Shown: positions 1 through 9,876 of the stretch, in pieces
Position numbering within the stretch: position 1 is the stretch's first letter
Layout: every line of letters begins with the position of its first letter
Assembly: GCA_958298945.1 (NCBI GenBank)
Contig: OY282605.1
Location: 124,430,267-124,494,266, forward strand
Direction of reading: 5' to 3'
From: Atherix ibis
Lineage: Eukaryota > Arthropoda > Insecta > Diptera > Athericidae
DNA length: 64,000 nucleotides
Translations under genes and position numbers: made by a program
Notes under the pieces: model-generated
What the model was told of the DNA's origin: nothing
Seen by the model: only the letters and a program-made list of their open reading frames with translations
Database searches by the model: none

Positions 1-297
1 TGACTACTATAACTCAGCTTGCAGGCTTACATCCACGGTCTCAATTTCTTGTTGAATGTTGTTCTTTTAGTCTGAAATAAGGGCTTCAAATTACTGTCGA
101 ATGTTGTTGAATGGATGTGGAAATAAGGACCGATTGTGGAGGGTGTAAAAATTGAATAGAAAATAAAATTTAGAAACAAAGACAAAATTTTTATTTAAAA
201 TATGAAATAAAAAATTAAAAATCTAAACTACGTAATTAATACAATAGTTGTAGTATTTTTTATAAATAAAACGTAGAGTTTAAGATTTTACATGTAT
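1..297. other. AT-rich flank, no gene seen
   Basis: AT-rich sequence before the first transposon. No open frame, RNA gene or repeat is supportable here. Confidence 0.6.
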
Positions 298-1486
298 GCG
301 GTGATTTTTATATTGTTTGATTTTTCATATTTTTATTTTTTACAGATTACATGTGACATGTGTGATCTGTCAAAATTAAAAACATAAAGTCAATAGTGCT
401 CAGTTAGCATTGTCACTTAATTATGGGAAGACTTAACGCCGAAAAACTCTTACAAATTATTGAACTTTATTATCAAAATATATATTTCTGTGAAAAATGT
501 GTTTCGCGTACTTCGACCCCATTTTATGCTCGATATAATGGATCTACTGAACAAGCAATTCAAGTCATAGCTATTGGACGTCAAACTACTAACCCGTGTG
601 CGTAGAGTGCGTGAAGACCGCGATTTGTCCTTCCATTGTCGTTCACAGCAATTGGGATTGTGTTAGTCGACTATGTGGAAAATTTAACGCAAGGATCTTG
701 GTATGAAAGCATATAAAATACAGCTCGTGCAAGAATGGCCTGCCACAGCGTCGAATTTTCGGTGAAAGTTGTTCTACAACAACTTTTACCCAAAAATTGC
801 GTTTAGCGGCGAAGCTTATTCCTGGTTTAATGACTATGCAAAATCGTCGCATTTGGTCTGATGAACAACCACAGGCAAATCAAGAACTGCCATTGCACCC
901 AAAAAAATGGTGCTGTTCAAAATAAGAACTGCCATTGCACTGTTTGGTGAGGTTTATCGGTCCGTATTTCTTTAAAGATGACTCGCTATCGCTCGATGAT
1001 TTGAAAATTTTGTTTGCCCAAAATGCATGTGGTCGTTATGTGGTTTTTGAAATATCGACGGCGACATGGCATACAGCACGTGAAACAATGGACATATTGA
1101 GAGATGAGGGCGGTGAGGAATTTATCTCAAGTATTGGACCGGTGAGTTAGCTGCCTAGATCGTACGATTTGACGCCTTTAGACTATTTTTTAATGGGGTT
1201 ACCTGAAGTCACAAAGGTGACACCGATAGACGGCATAGTCCAGCGTCATTTGCAGCATTGGAAGACAATATTATACGTGTTATTAGCGAGATACCTGTCG
1301 AGATGGTCGAAAAAGTGGTTCAAAATGGGATCTCCCGCATGGATCACTTAAAACATAGTCAAAGTAATCTTTAATGAAAAAATGACAAGCATTAGTTTAT
1401 TGATTTTATTTAAAATTTTATATAATTTTGCAACTTTTTTGTGGTTGTTTGAAATTTAAAACCCAAGCACCTAAAAAATCACCCGT
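298..1486 (+). mobile_element. DD41D-type Tc1/mariner-superfamily element, copy A
   Basis: An element of about 1.2 kb. The left end reads GGTGATTTTT (from 300) and the right end reads AAAAATCACCC (to 1484), an inverted-repeat pair. The same end motif occurs at the ends of the copies near 23.3 kb and 62.93 kb, so these copies share a family. Nothing in the coding part is intact. A 17-bp direct repeat (882-898 and 924-940) brackets a 25-bp insert inside the gene. Exact ends are uncertain by a few bases because the TA duplications are not clean. Confidence 0.75.
423..1350 (+). pseudogene. Decayed DD41D transposase (copy A)
   Basis: The DNA-cleaving transposase of this element is broken in several frames. 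The N-terminal helix-turn-helix part opens with ATG at 423 (MGRLNAEKLLQIIELYYQN) and stops at 603-605. Later fragments carry the linker motif CRSQQLGL, then RKDLGMKAYKIQLVQE, and the catalytic core. The first catalytic Asp (FSDEAH in relatives) is Gly here (FSGEAY). The second (QQDGAT in relatives) is lost, leaving STATWHTARETMD. The third survives in LTPLDYFLM. Relatives in this window place 41 residues between the second and third Asp, the rosa/VS-like DD41D spacing. It is non-functional. Confidence 0.85.
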
Positions 1487-1518
1487 TATTACATTATAAT
1501 TTTAGATATTTATTAAAT

Positions 1519-1862
1519 TCATTTTCAATATCTATGAGGTAAATTAAAAAAATAAAGAAAAAAATTAATCATTTTTTTATAGAAGTCATTTAAAAAAAAA
1601 TAATTCTGGCATTATCTTGTATTATACCAAAATTATATTCCAACATGGAAAATTATATTTAATACATATCATTTTGTCAACAGATTTTGTTAATCTACTA
1701 TTTAATAACTAGAAATATTATAGAATATTGAAAATATTAGCATTTGTCATTTTCAATATCTATGAGGTATATTAAAAAAATAAAGAAAAAAATTAATCAT
1801 TTTTTTATACAAGTCATTTAAAAAAAAATAATTTTGGCATTATCTTGTATTATACAAAAATT
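1519..1862. repeat. 116-bp direct duplication bracketing a copied filler block
   Basis: Segment 1519-1634 is repeated at 1747-1862 with 4 differences by eye. Between them lies a block (shared extent 1637-1750) that matches 3404-3517 with one mismatch in 114 bp. The right junction shares TCAT between block and duplicated segment. The unit looks like microhomology-guided template switching rather than a classical transposon, because no terminal inverted repeats or coding sequence are seen. Confidence 0.85.
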
Positions 1863-3403
1863 GTGTTATTTTTTCTCTGTTCTTAGATCTATGGACTTGC
1901 GGCAGGTTTTAGATTTAACTTTGAAAAAAATTGTTGCTGAAAAATTACTGATATAAAAATATTTCGATTTTGCTGATAACATAAACATAGTTAAATAGGA
2001 TGAGCTGTGCTAATTTTTGTTGTATTTTTTTCTTTGTAGACAAATTTTATTTTAGATCATTTGGCACACGCTGATCACTGTAATATCCTTCGTAACGTAA
2101 TTTTCACATTTGTATCTATTAAAAAAAACATCCTCTTTAGACACATTTACCTTTAGTAGCTATTTTTAGAACTCTCTAAAATGGTGTTAAGACTGGCGGG
2201 ATAAAATCAACTTAACACATTTCGCCGAAGAAGCCAATCTTTGATGGCAACTTTTCCTTTTTAAGTCCCTATAGAGTAGAATATTCAATTTTTTTTTTCG
2301 CTCTCATTCATTGCTCTGAATGTAGATGGAGCTTAGAAAAATACTTGCTATGGTGGAAAAGGATGAGAGTGGGGAGAATTGAATTTACAAGACATTGTAT
2401 ATCGAAGTGAATAAGAGATAAATGGATATTGTTAGGAACCTTTCTGCTGGGATTTTCAGCAGCTTTAAATGTTAAATTGAAGGAAAATCTTTGCACGTTG
2501 TAAAAATTATATTTTGCATAGTATGTGGAGATTTTTTAGAGGGAAAAAATATTTAGGATTTCGTTCATGTTTTTTTCCTTTGAGAGCATTAAAGAAATAG
2601 TAGAAAATATATGTATGTGTCTGTAGTAGATTAGGTTTTATACTTTTTTTTTTGCTTGATATGTTTAAACTTACAAAAAATATTGAGTACAAAATCAAAT
2701 AAACATGTAAGGCTTCTGATTGCGTATTTGCATTTTTTTTTATGTAAGCATATAGTAAATAAGATAACAATATTTTTATAGCCGTTCTTAAAGTATTATT
2801 ATGGAATTTTGGATATGATAAATATTATGCAATAGTCAATTTTCATATGAAAAATCAAAAATTATTCGAGGCAAATAAAATACGTGTATATATAATATTA
2901 TCTCAATTATCAAAGTTCTTCTCAATTTATTCCTTAGCAAGTTTGACCAATTATTATAAAAAGTTCCACTGAAAACAAAATTTGTAGCTTCATTTTTACG
3001 ATATATTATTTATTAATAATCACAACAAAATATTGATTAATAAATAATATAATAATAATGTTAATATTCTCGCAAATTTATCATACATTATAACAAAAAG
3101 TTTAGATTAAATATCATTTAATTAATATCTGTTTATACGTATGATGAAGATAACTATAGAATATTCGGTCATGAACACTTTATGTGCAAATACATGATTT
3201 TATGATGTTTTAGAAATATGATTATGAAATTAATATACGAATAAATATTTACCATTTAATTAAATTCTCTAAATAGTTTATTCATATATCAGCATATAAG
3301 ATATTTATTTTGTGGAAATATATTTGTTAAACGAATTCAATACACTCCGTAAGCATAAAAGTTAATCTTCATAATGACAGACAAAAGCAGTCAAACAGTT
3401 TAC
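1863..3403. other. AT-rich intergenic sequence
   Basis: No convincing gene. Short open frames here lack composition or motifs different from the surrounding AT-rich DNA. The only structure noted is the inverted repeat at 3003-3050. Confidence 0.55.
3003..3050. repeat. 15-bp-stem inverted repeat, 18-nt loop
   Basis: Arms 3003-3017 (ATATTATTTATTAAT) and 3036-3050 are exact reverse complements. The stem is AT-only, so chance is possible. Confidence 0.6.
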
Positions 3404-3517
3404 ATTCCACCATGGAAAATTATATTTAATACATATCATTTTGTCAACAGATTTTGTTAATCTACTATTTAATAACTAGAAATATTATAGAATATTGAAA
3501 ATATTAGCATTTGTCAT
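3404..3517. repeat. Second copy (likely donor) of the 1637-1750 block
   Basis: A 114-bp block identical to 1637-1750 apart from one base. It is single here, with no flanking duplication, which suggests it is the template from which the 1.6-kb insert was copied. Confidence 0.85.
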
Positions 3518-5044
3518 AATTAAGCTTTAAATTAATAAATATGTAAATATTTAAGTTTAACCAATTATAGAAATTTCACTATTCGTGTTTGAAAATTGAA
3601 TGTGTGCTGAAAATAATCAAAATACGAGAAGGCAAACATTGAAAAAAAGAGTGTTTTTTTCGGCTTTTTGAAAAAAATAGCAAAATTAATATCTATTGTA
3701 CAATTATTGATTATTTCATTCCGACAAAAATTATCCACTAATCTTTATTCAAAATTTTTAATAGTTTTTTAGAAAGTTGAATGTTTAAAAAATGTTAGTA
3801 GTTTTTAAAATTTGTTCTTTTTTCAGGATTTAACAAATAAAAATAATTAGTATTATTAATAAGTTGAGCAACTATTTTCGAAACAATACTACATTTCTGA
3901 TGCAAAAACATCTTTTCCTTTTCTATATTTAAAAATGTTTGTATTTTCTTAAAATATGTTTATTCATTATAATATTCATATAATTTTATTATTTAAATCA
4001 TAATAATAATCAATTTAAAAGAAAAACATGTACCCTTTTCGTTTAAAAAAATTGCAATTTCCCCAAAGTTTCTATAGAAAACTGCAATAATTGTTTGATC
4101 AAAAAAAAAACTATTGATTTGATTGGTTGCAATAGTTTTCAAATATTTTATTTATTTAGTGTATTTAAATAGAAATTATATTTTTAACCCAGTACTTCCC
4201 ACTCATCAAATTTTGAATAGTTTGTGCAAAAATCTTATTACAGACTAATGAAATTGTAAAAAAAATTTCCTTTTAATAAAAAAATCTAAAGTCTACATTT
4301 AAAAAAAAATATCTTTTTTTATTTCTTAAGAACAAAGAAACAATTGTATAAATTCAAATAATCCTAGACAAGAGTTTAGAGTGTCGCATTTAGTTTTATT
4401 GAGTAAACTTAAGAGAATAAATAGAAAATCCAATATTTATGTTGGTGCCTTTTTGTTTGCACATATCCTTTACGTTCGAATTCTTTTTGTAGATACTATG
4501 AAATTTGTGCTGATTATCTTTTCTTATACACCAGTTCTTATGATTCTTTCCTATTATTCGTCATTTTATTACGCAAAATCTCATTTGTACATACAATTTC
4601 TGTCTCCGTTTTTGTATAACAAACCGAAAAGATGTCTTTCAATTTTTCAGTGCGCGTCGATGTTTCTACTTAAGTATTACCATTCCTACCAATGGTAAAG
4701 ATTTTCGCTATTTTGAAATATTTAAGATTTTCTTCTGACGAAGCCTGACGACAATTGTGATAATGTTCATTTTGCTAAAGTGATGAGAAAAGATATTCTT
4801 AGAGAGGCCTTGATAACAACATTGAGAAGACAAGAAAGGAAAAATGTTACAATCAACAGCATTGGAGAGAACAAGTGAAATAAGCAAACAGTCCTAATAT
4901 TGTAGGAATTATTGCACAGTCAGAATTTGGAAGAATTTAAACACCATGTAATTTTATTTATAACGTTAAAGATTTTCCAATTTTACTATTATTAAAAATG
5001 AGTGATTTGCTTCAATACAATCCTCTATGGATATGCTCGTCTGA
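3518..5044. other. AT-rich intergenic sequence
   Basis: No gene recognised. A 105-codon hydrophobic open frame at 4381-4698 begins with GTG, has no promoter or splice context and reads like AT-rich noise. Confidence 0.5.
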
Positions 5045-5757
5045 TACAAAAAAATCATCTTCTCCGATGAGGCTCACTTTCATCTGAGTGGTGCGGTAAA
5101 TAAACAAAACTGTCGATTCTGGTGCGAAGTAAATTCACACCCATTACATTCACCTAAATTGACAGTTTGGTGTGGTTTTTGGTCTGGTGGAATCATCCGT
5201 CCGTACTTCTTTCGAAATGAAGCTGGTAACACCGTTACTGTCAATGGAGAGCGTTATAAATCGATGATAACCAACTTTTTATGGCCGAAATTTGAAGAAG
5301 TTGATCTTGACAACATCTGGTTCCAACAAAACGGAGCTACGTGCCACACAGCACGTGAAACAACCGAATTATTGAGAGAAAAGTTTGGAGATTCGATTAT
5401 TTCAAGAAATTGTGACATTGAATGGCCTCCAAGAAGTTGTGATTTTACACTATTAGACTATTTCTTGTGGGATTATTTGAAGTCATTGGTCTTTAGCAAT
5501 AAAGCAGAGTCTCTTCAAGCTTTAGAAGTATATAGTGAACGTGCTATTCATGACATACGATTTGATTTAGTGGAAAAAGTGCTCGAAAATTGGGTTCATC
5601 GAATTCGTCCCTGCAAAAGAAGTCGTGGAGGCCATTTGAATGACGTTTTATTCAGAACTTAATTGTATCGATTGTACTTCACACTAAAAAGAAATTTGAA
5701 TTTCCTTAACAATTAGTGCGTTTTTTTTCATATAACTCTTATTCGAAAACCCTTTAT
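5045..5757 (+). pseudogene. 3' half of a DD41D transposase (copy B)
   Basis: An uninterrupted frame from 5045 to the TAA at 5660-5662 covers the catalytic half only; the DNA-binding half is missing upstream of a TGA at 5042. Visible motifs are IIFSDEAHFHLSG (first Asp present), VNKQNCRFW, LTVWCGFWSGGIIRPYFF, WFQQNGATCHTARE (second Asp replaced by Asn) and SCDFTLLDYFLWDY (third Asp present). Exactly 41 residues separate the second and third catalytic positions. The C-terminus GGHLNDVLF is typical of the family. The 3' end TTCGAAAACCCTTTA abuts the mariner insertion at 5761. Catalytically dead, but the least decayed DD41D frame here. Confidence 0.85.
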
Positions 5758-5760
5758 ATA

Positions 5761-6948
5761 TTGGGTCTATAAATTAAAACTTAAAAATGCGGGATTGACA
5801 ACAGATGGCATAACTTTTACACATGGTTTGTGTTAATAATAACTCATATAACGAAGTTTTTTTTTGCTTCAAAAATGTCGAATTTCGTACCAAATAGTCC
5901 CATTTGCGGGAAGTGTTGATTTACTTCTTCAATTTGAAAAAAAGTGCAGCTGAAGCACATCGATTGCTCACCGAAGCTTATCCTGAATATGTTCCATCGA
6001 TTTCAACGTGCGAGAGATGGTTTGTGCGGTTCAGAAGTGGCGATTTTGACACGGAAGACAAAGAACGAAGGCATTACTCGACGAAGACTGTTGTCGAACT
6101 CAAGAAGAAATTGCAAAATGATTGGGAGTCACTCAAGCAGCCATTTCAAAACGTTTGAAAGCAGCAGGATTTATCCAAAAGCAAGGAAATGGGGTGCCAT
6201 ATGAATTGAAGCCGAGAGACGTTGAAAGGCGATTTTGCATGTCCGAAATGTTGCTTGAACGGCAGAAAAAGAAGTCGTTTCTGAATCGAATCATTACTGG
6301 CGACGAAAAATGGATTCATTACGACAACCCAAAGCGCAAAAAATCGTATGTGAAGCTCGGCCAACCAGCCAAATAAACGCCAAAGCCAAATATTGATGGC
6401 GCCAAGGTAATGCTCTGTATTTGGTGGGATCAGAAGGGTGTGATCTATTATGAGCTATTGAAATCGGGCCAGACAATCACAGGCGACCTCTACCGAACAC
6501 AATTAATCCGTTTGAAGCGAGCATTGGCGAAAAACGCCCGGAATATGCGACAGACACGAAGCCATAATTTTCCATCATGACAACGCTCGGCCTCATTTTG
6601 CAAGACCGGTTAAAAATTATTTAGAAAACAGTGGCTGGGAAGTTTTGCCTCACCCGCCTTATAGCCCAGAACTTGCCTCGTCCGACTACCATTTGTTTAG
6701 ATCCATGCAAAACGCCCTCACCGGAATACGCTTCACTTCAGAACAGACCATCAAAAATTGGCTCGATTCATTCTTGGCCCTAAAACCGGAGCAGTTTTTT
6801 TAGCGCGGAATCCATATGTTGCCAGAAATATGGGAAAAAGTAGTGGCTTCCGATGGACAATACTTTGAATAAAATATATTGTAACAATTTTTCAAAATAA
6901 ACACTCAAAGTTTGCCAAAAATCTCGCATTTTTAAGTTATACACCCAA
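5761..6948 (+). mobile_element. mariner (DD34D, mauritiana-like), copy 1
   Basis: The element is 1,188 bp and flanked by TA target duplications (5759-5760 and 6949-6950). The terminal inverted repeats begin TTGGGT. The right one (read inward) is TTGGGTGTATAACTTAAAAA; the left has an extra 7 bp (ATTAAAA-like). It sits immediately after the end of DD41D copy B. A second copy with the same ends lies on the minus strand at 17941-19158. Confidence 0.9.
5875..6872 (+). pseudogene. mariner transposase pseudogene, copy 1
   Basis: The ATG at 5875 starts MSNFVP. One base is lost near 5905-5910, and the reading then resumes as LREVLIYFFNLKKSAAEAHR. The helix-turn-helix part (CERWFVRFRSGDFDTEDKE) is followed by a deletion relative to the family, a frameshift, and a TGA where copy 2 has TCA. 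The catalytic core keeps all three Asp residues: ITGDEKWIHYDN, HHDNARPH and SSDYHLF. There are 34 residues between the last two (DD34D). A stop lies at PAK*, and two single-base losses occur near 6530-6555. The C-terminus VASDGQYFE ends at 6872. This C-terminus and WWDQKGVIYYELLKSG point to a Mos1-like (mauritiana) lineage. Confidence 0.88.
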
Positions 6949-7141
6949 TAATTTAATAATAATTTTTATTTTCTATGTAGAATAATTTAATAATTTCTTA
7001 AAAATATTTTTGCAACTGGATTCGTCTGAGAATTTCGTCGATAGGGAAAATTAACCATATTTTCGACAATCACTTTATTATTCATATATTTTCGCCGATC
7101 ATTATGCTTATTTCAATTTTTAAATCTACTTAAAAAATATT

Positions 7142-7260
7142 GTACAGGACGCTTTTTAGGTTCCAGGTTAATTTCGTTTGGCCGCCATTTTGGGTTGAAT
7201 GACACTTATCGGTTGGCATTTGACAAGCATGGATATTACACTTTAGAACCTTTTAAAATT
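7142..7260 (+). mobile_element. Solo 5' end of the copy-C DD41D family
   Basis: TACAGGACGCTTTTTAGGTT, followed by CCGCCATTTTGG and GGTTGGCATTTGACA, matches the first ~100 bp of the element starting at 8499 (GCCATTTTGG and CCGTTGGCATTTGACA). No transposase or 3' end follows, so this is a truncated left end. Confidence 0.7.
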
Positions 7261-8029
7261 TAACAGCAATTTTTTGTAGTTAAAAAATTCTTAATGAAAA
7301 CTGTCAAAGAGTAGACCTGTACTTTCCAAACAACAAAATTAATAGCTCTGTATTTAAAAGTGTGAGTTCTATTAATAATTATGTCAGTGTTAATTTTACA
7401 TAAATTAGAATGCTCTCAAACAAAGACTAAAGCGGCTTGTAAATAACTAAATGCATTCGCGTTTGACATTTCTCTTAAAATTATAGTTATTCAACGCCGA
7501 ACTTTACGACTAAAGACATTTTTCATGGCTAGGTTGTTGAGACTCACTTTTTTTTAACAAATAAATTTATTTGTTTGAGAATTTACCTTTCGACTAGACA
7601 TTCCGTTATTTAACAAAGTAACAAACATTTAGTAAAAAAGGTCCATAATATGCTATAGAAAACCAAAGAATGCTAAGCAAAATGATACTGCAAGAATTCC
7701 ATCACCCACGCTTTAAGCTACTTTCTGGCTATCTATTGTATTAGCTCAATAAGAACTTATTGACAACAAAATTTGACATTCCAAAATAAGCGTAAAACTG
7801 AACATTTTATTTACATAATTGCAAATAGTTGGTTGTAGTATATTTATTTATATCTTTTACTCAATTAATGAGTTTATATATTCAATAAAATTGCATAAAT
7901 GACGTTCCACTATTGACAATTCGTGTAGAGTAAAAATGTAATGCATATAATATTTTAGTGGTTTTTATTCTTTTTGATAAAACTGAAGGTAAATAGAAAA
8001 ATTTATAACATGTAAATAACAAGCAGGAT
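7261..8029. other. Intergenic, no feature seen
   Basis: AT-rich sequence without recognisable coding, repeat or RNA signals. Confidence 0.5.
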
Positions 8030-8230
8030 TATTTGAAAAACTATCTTTGGTCTCTTTGTAATAACGGAAGTGCTGCTCAGTCAGGTCACACGTCATTGAT
8101 CGGAAGATGTAACATAGAAGTCGGATGGGTCGATATCTGGAGAATATGGCGTGAGGGTCAGGACGTCTCTTTTCAGTTTTGCCAGGTAGGTTTTAACCAC
8201 CTTAGCAACATGCGGCCATGTTGTTAACGT
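8030..8230 (-). pseudogene. mariner transposase scrap
   Basis: Read on the minus strand this shows RPHVAKVVKTYLAKLKRDV, then TPYSPDIDPSDFY. That is the mariner core from just after the second Asp through the third Asp (SD). Frameshifts follow (RSMTCDLTEQHFRYY is in another frame). No ends are visible. It is distinct from the two mauritiana-like copies. Confidence 0.75.
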
Positions 8231-8369
8231 TAAATTACTTAAATAAATAATTTATAAAATATGATAACTTTTTCTACTCAAAATTAGGCTCCTGTTAAAA
8301 TTTGTTGGAATTTTATTAAAAGAATTTCAATTATTCGTCTTTATGCTAAATAACTCTAAGGTTTAAAAT

Positions 8370-8410
8370 ATATATAAACTTATATATTAAGTATATATAA
8401 GTTTATATAT
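8370..8410. repeat. 18-bp-stem inverted repeat, 5-nt loop
   Basis: Arms ATATATAAACTTATATAT (8370-8387) and its exact reverse complement (8393-8410) are separated by TAAGT. The loop is short and the stem perfect, but it is AT-dominated. Confidence 0.7.
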
Positions 8411-8498
8411 GATAATTCATTCGATTCATCATAATCAACGTCTATTCCGGCTGAATTAAACAATTTCGTTCATCCTGGTCTTTTAATTCAGTCTATTA

Positions 8499-9874
8499 TA
8501 GGAAGGTTTTTATGTTCCAAATCGATTTTGTTTGCCTGCCATTTTGGTTTAAGTGGCAAATGGCCGTTGGCATTTGACAGTTGTAGAGATTGGTCGATAA
8601 CAATTTATTATAAAGCATCTAAAGCCGCAATAACGTATTGAAATTATTAAAATATTTTATTTTAATAATTGCTCAATTGTGAATACGCAGAGAAAATTAA
8701 GTGAATTTTTTGGTGTTAATGATATTCCGAGCAAGTCAACTATTCAGCCTGTAATGAATAATTTTGAAAATATATGTATGCATACACTGGGAAATAAACC
8801 AAAGACTGGGCGACAATTAAGCCAACGTACACCTGAAAAGATTGATGCAGTGAGGCAGAGTTTTGCTAAATGTCCGGGTACCCCTTATCGACGCCGTGTC
8901 CAAGAATTGGGAATACCTCCATCATGTTTGCTAAAAATTCTCAGAAAAGATTTGCCTTTTAACACGTATAAAATTCAATTGACACAACAGCTGTAGGCAA
9001 CTGACTATGAACGGTGGCGAGACTGGAGTCCTCGAGTTTTATAGCACGGTATAGACAACCAACATTTTTGGCAAAATATCATTATCAGAAACGAAATATA
9101 CTTCGGCTGGCCTAGCTTTGTTAATAAACAGAATAGCCCCTATTGGGTACTGAAACCCCTCAACTGATACGCGAAAGATATTTGGGCCGGCTGCATCATT
9201 GGATCATATTTCTTTGAGGATGCTGAAGGTAATGCTGTAACAGTTACTGGTGACCGCTATCGGGCCAAGTTGGAAAACTTTCTTCTACCCGAACTGGATC
9301 TAATAGGTCTACAGAACATGGGGTTCGAATAAGACGGAACAAAATTCGAGAGAAATTTTTCCTGGCCGAATAAAGTCCAAAAGTGGTGATATCAACGATC
9401 CCCTGATTTAAACCCTACCAGTTTCTTCTCCGGGGGTACTTGGAGGAAAAGGTATATACTAACAAAACAACCACAACCTCGATGCTCAAGGGCAACATTC
9501 CTTCGATTGCTGAAATAACACCAGAAGTCTACGAAAATATTATGAAAAATGTGCCAAAAGAACTTCTTCCTTTGGTATAAAGAACCGTATTATGCATGTT
9601 AATATAATAAATAATAAATAGTTGGTTGAATATTGTATTCCTAGTAAATTAGTTATGGATTTGTTGAGCATATTATTGAACTTATGTTTTCCGAACAAAC
9701 AAAACATATTTTCCTAAAAACGCTATAGACCATTATTCCAAAGTTAGACATTTAACCAACAATATATTCCGTATATAATGTTTAGCACTATCAATAAAAT
9801 ATAAATTATAAATTTGTCTTTTATTTAAAATTTCTTTAAAAAAAACTTAGACCTGGAACTTGAGATACACCCTG
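8499..9874 (+). mobile_element. DD41D-type element, copy C (separate family)
   Basis: An element of about 1.38 kb. The left end is TAGGAAGGTTTTTATGTTCC and the right end reads inward as CAGGGTGTATCTCAAGTTCC. TA dinucleotides at 8497-8498 and 9875-9876 fit a TA target duplication. Its ends differ from the copy-A family, so at least two DD41D-like families coexist. The left end recurs alone at 7142, and a related C-terminal tail recurs at 40877. Confidence 0.8.
8679..9580 (+). pseudogene. Decayed DD41D transposase (copy C)
   Basis: The N-terminal DNA-binding part stays open for 105 codons (8679-8993). It shows STIQPVMNNFENI, KPKTGRQLSQRTPEKIDAV, RRRVQELGIP and ILRKDLPFNTYKIQLTQQL, the usual order for the family. 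The catalytic half is shattered. The first Asp motif is lost before FVNKQNS. SYFFEDAEGNAVTVTGDRY is clear. The second Asp is present after a stop (E*DGTKF), and the third is replaced (DLNPTSFF). The reading ends ITPEVYENIMKNVPKELLP at 9580. Translation of an intact protein is impossible. Confidence 0.85.
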
Positions 9875-9876
9875 TA

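Noticed and set aside
4381..4698. 105-codon plus-strand open frame
   Set aside because: GTG start, Phe/Tyr/Leu-rich composition expected from AT-rich DNA, no promoter, splice signal or family motif.
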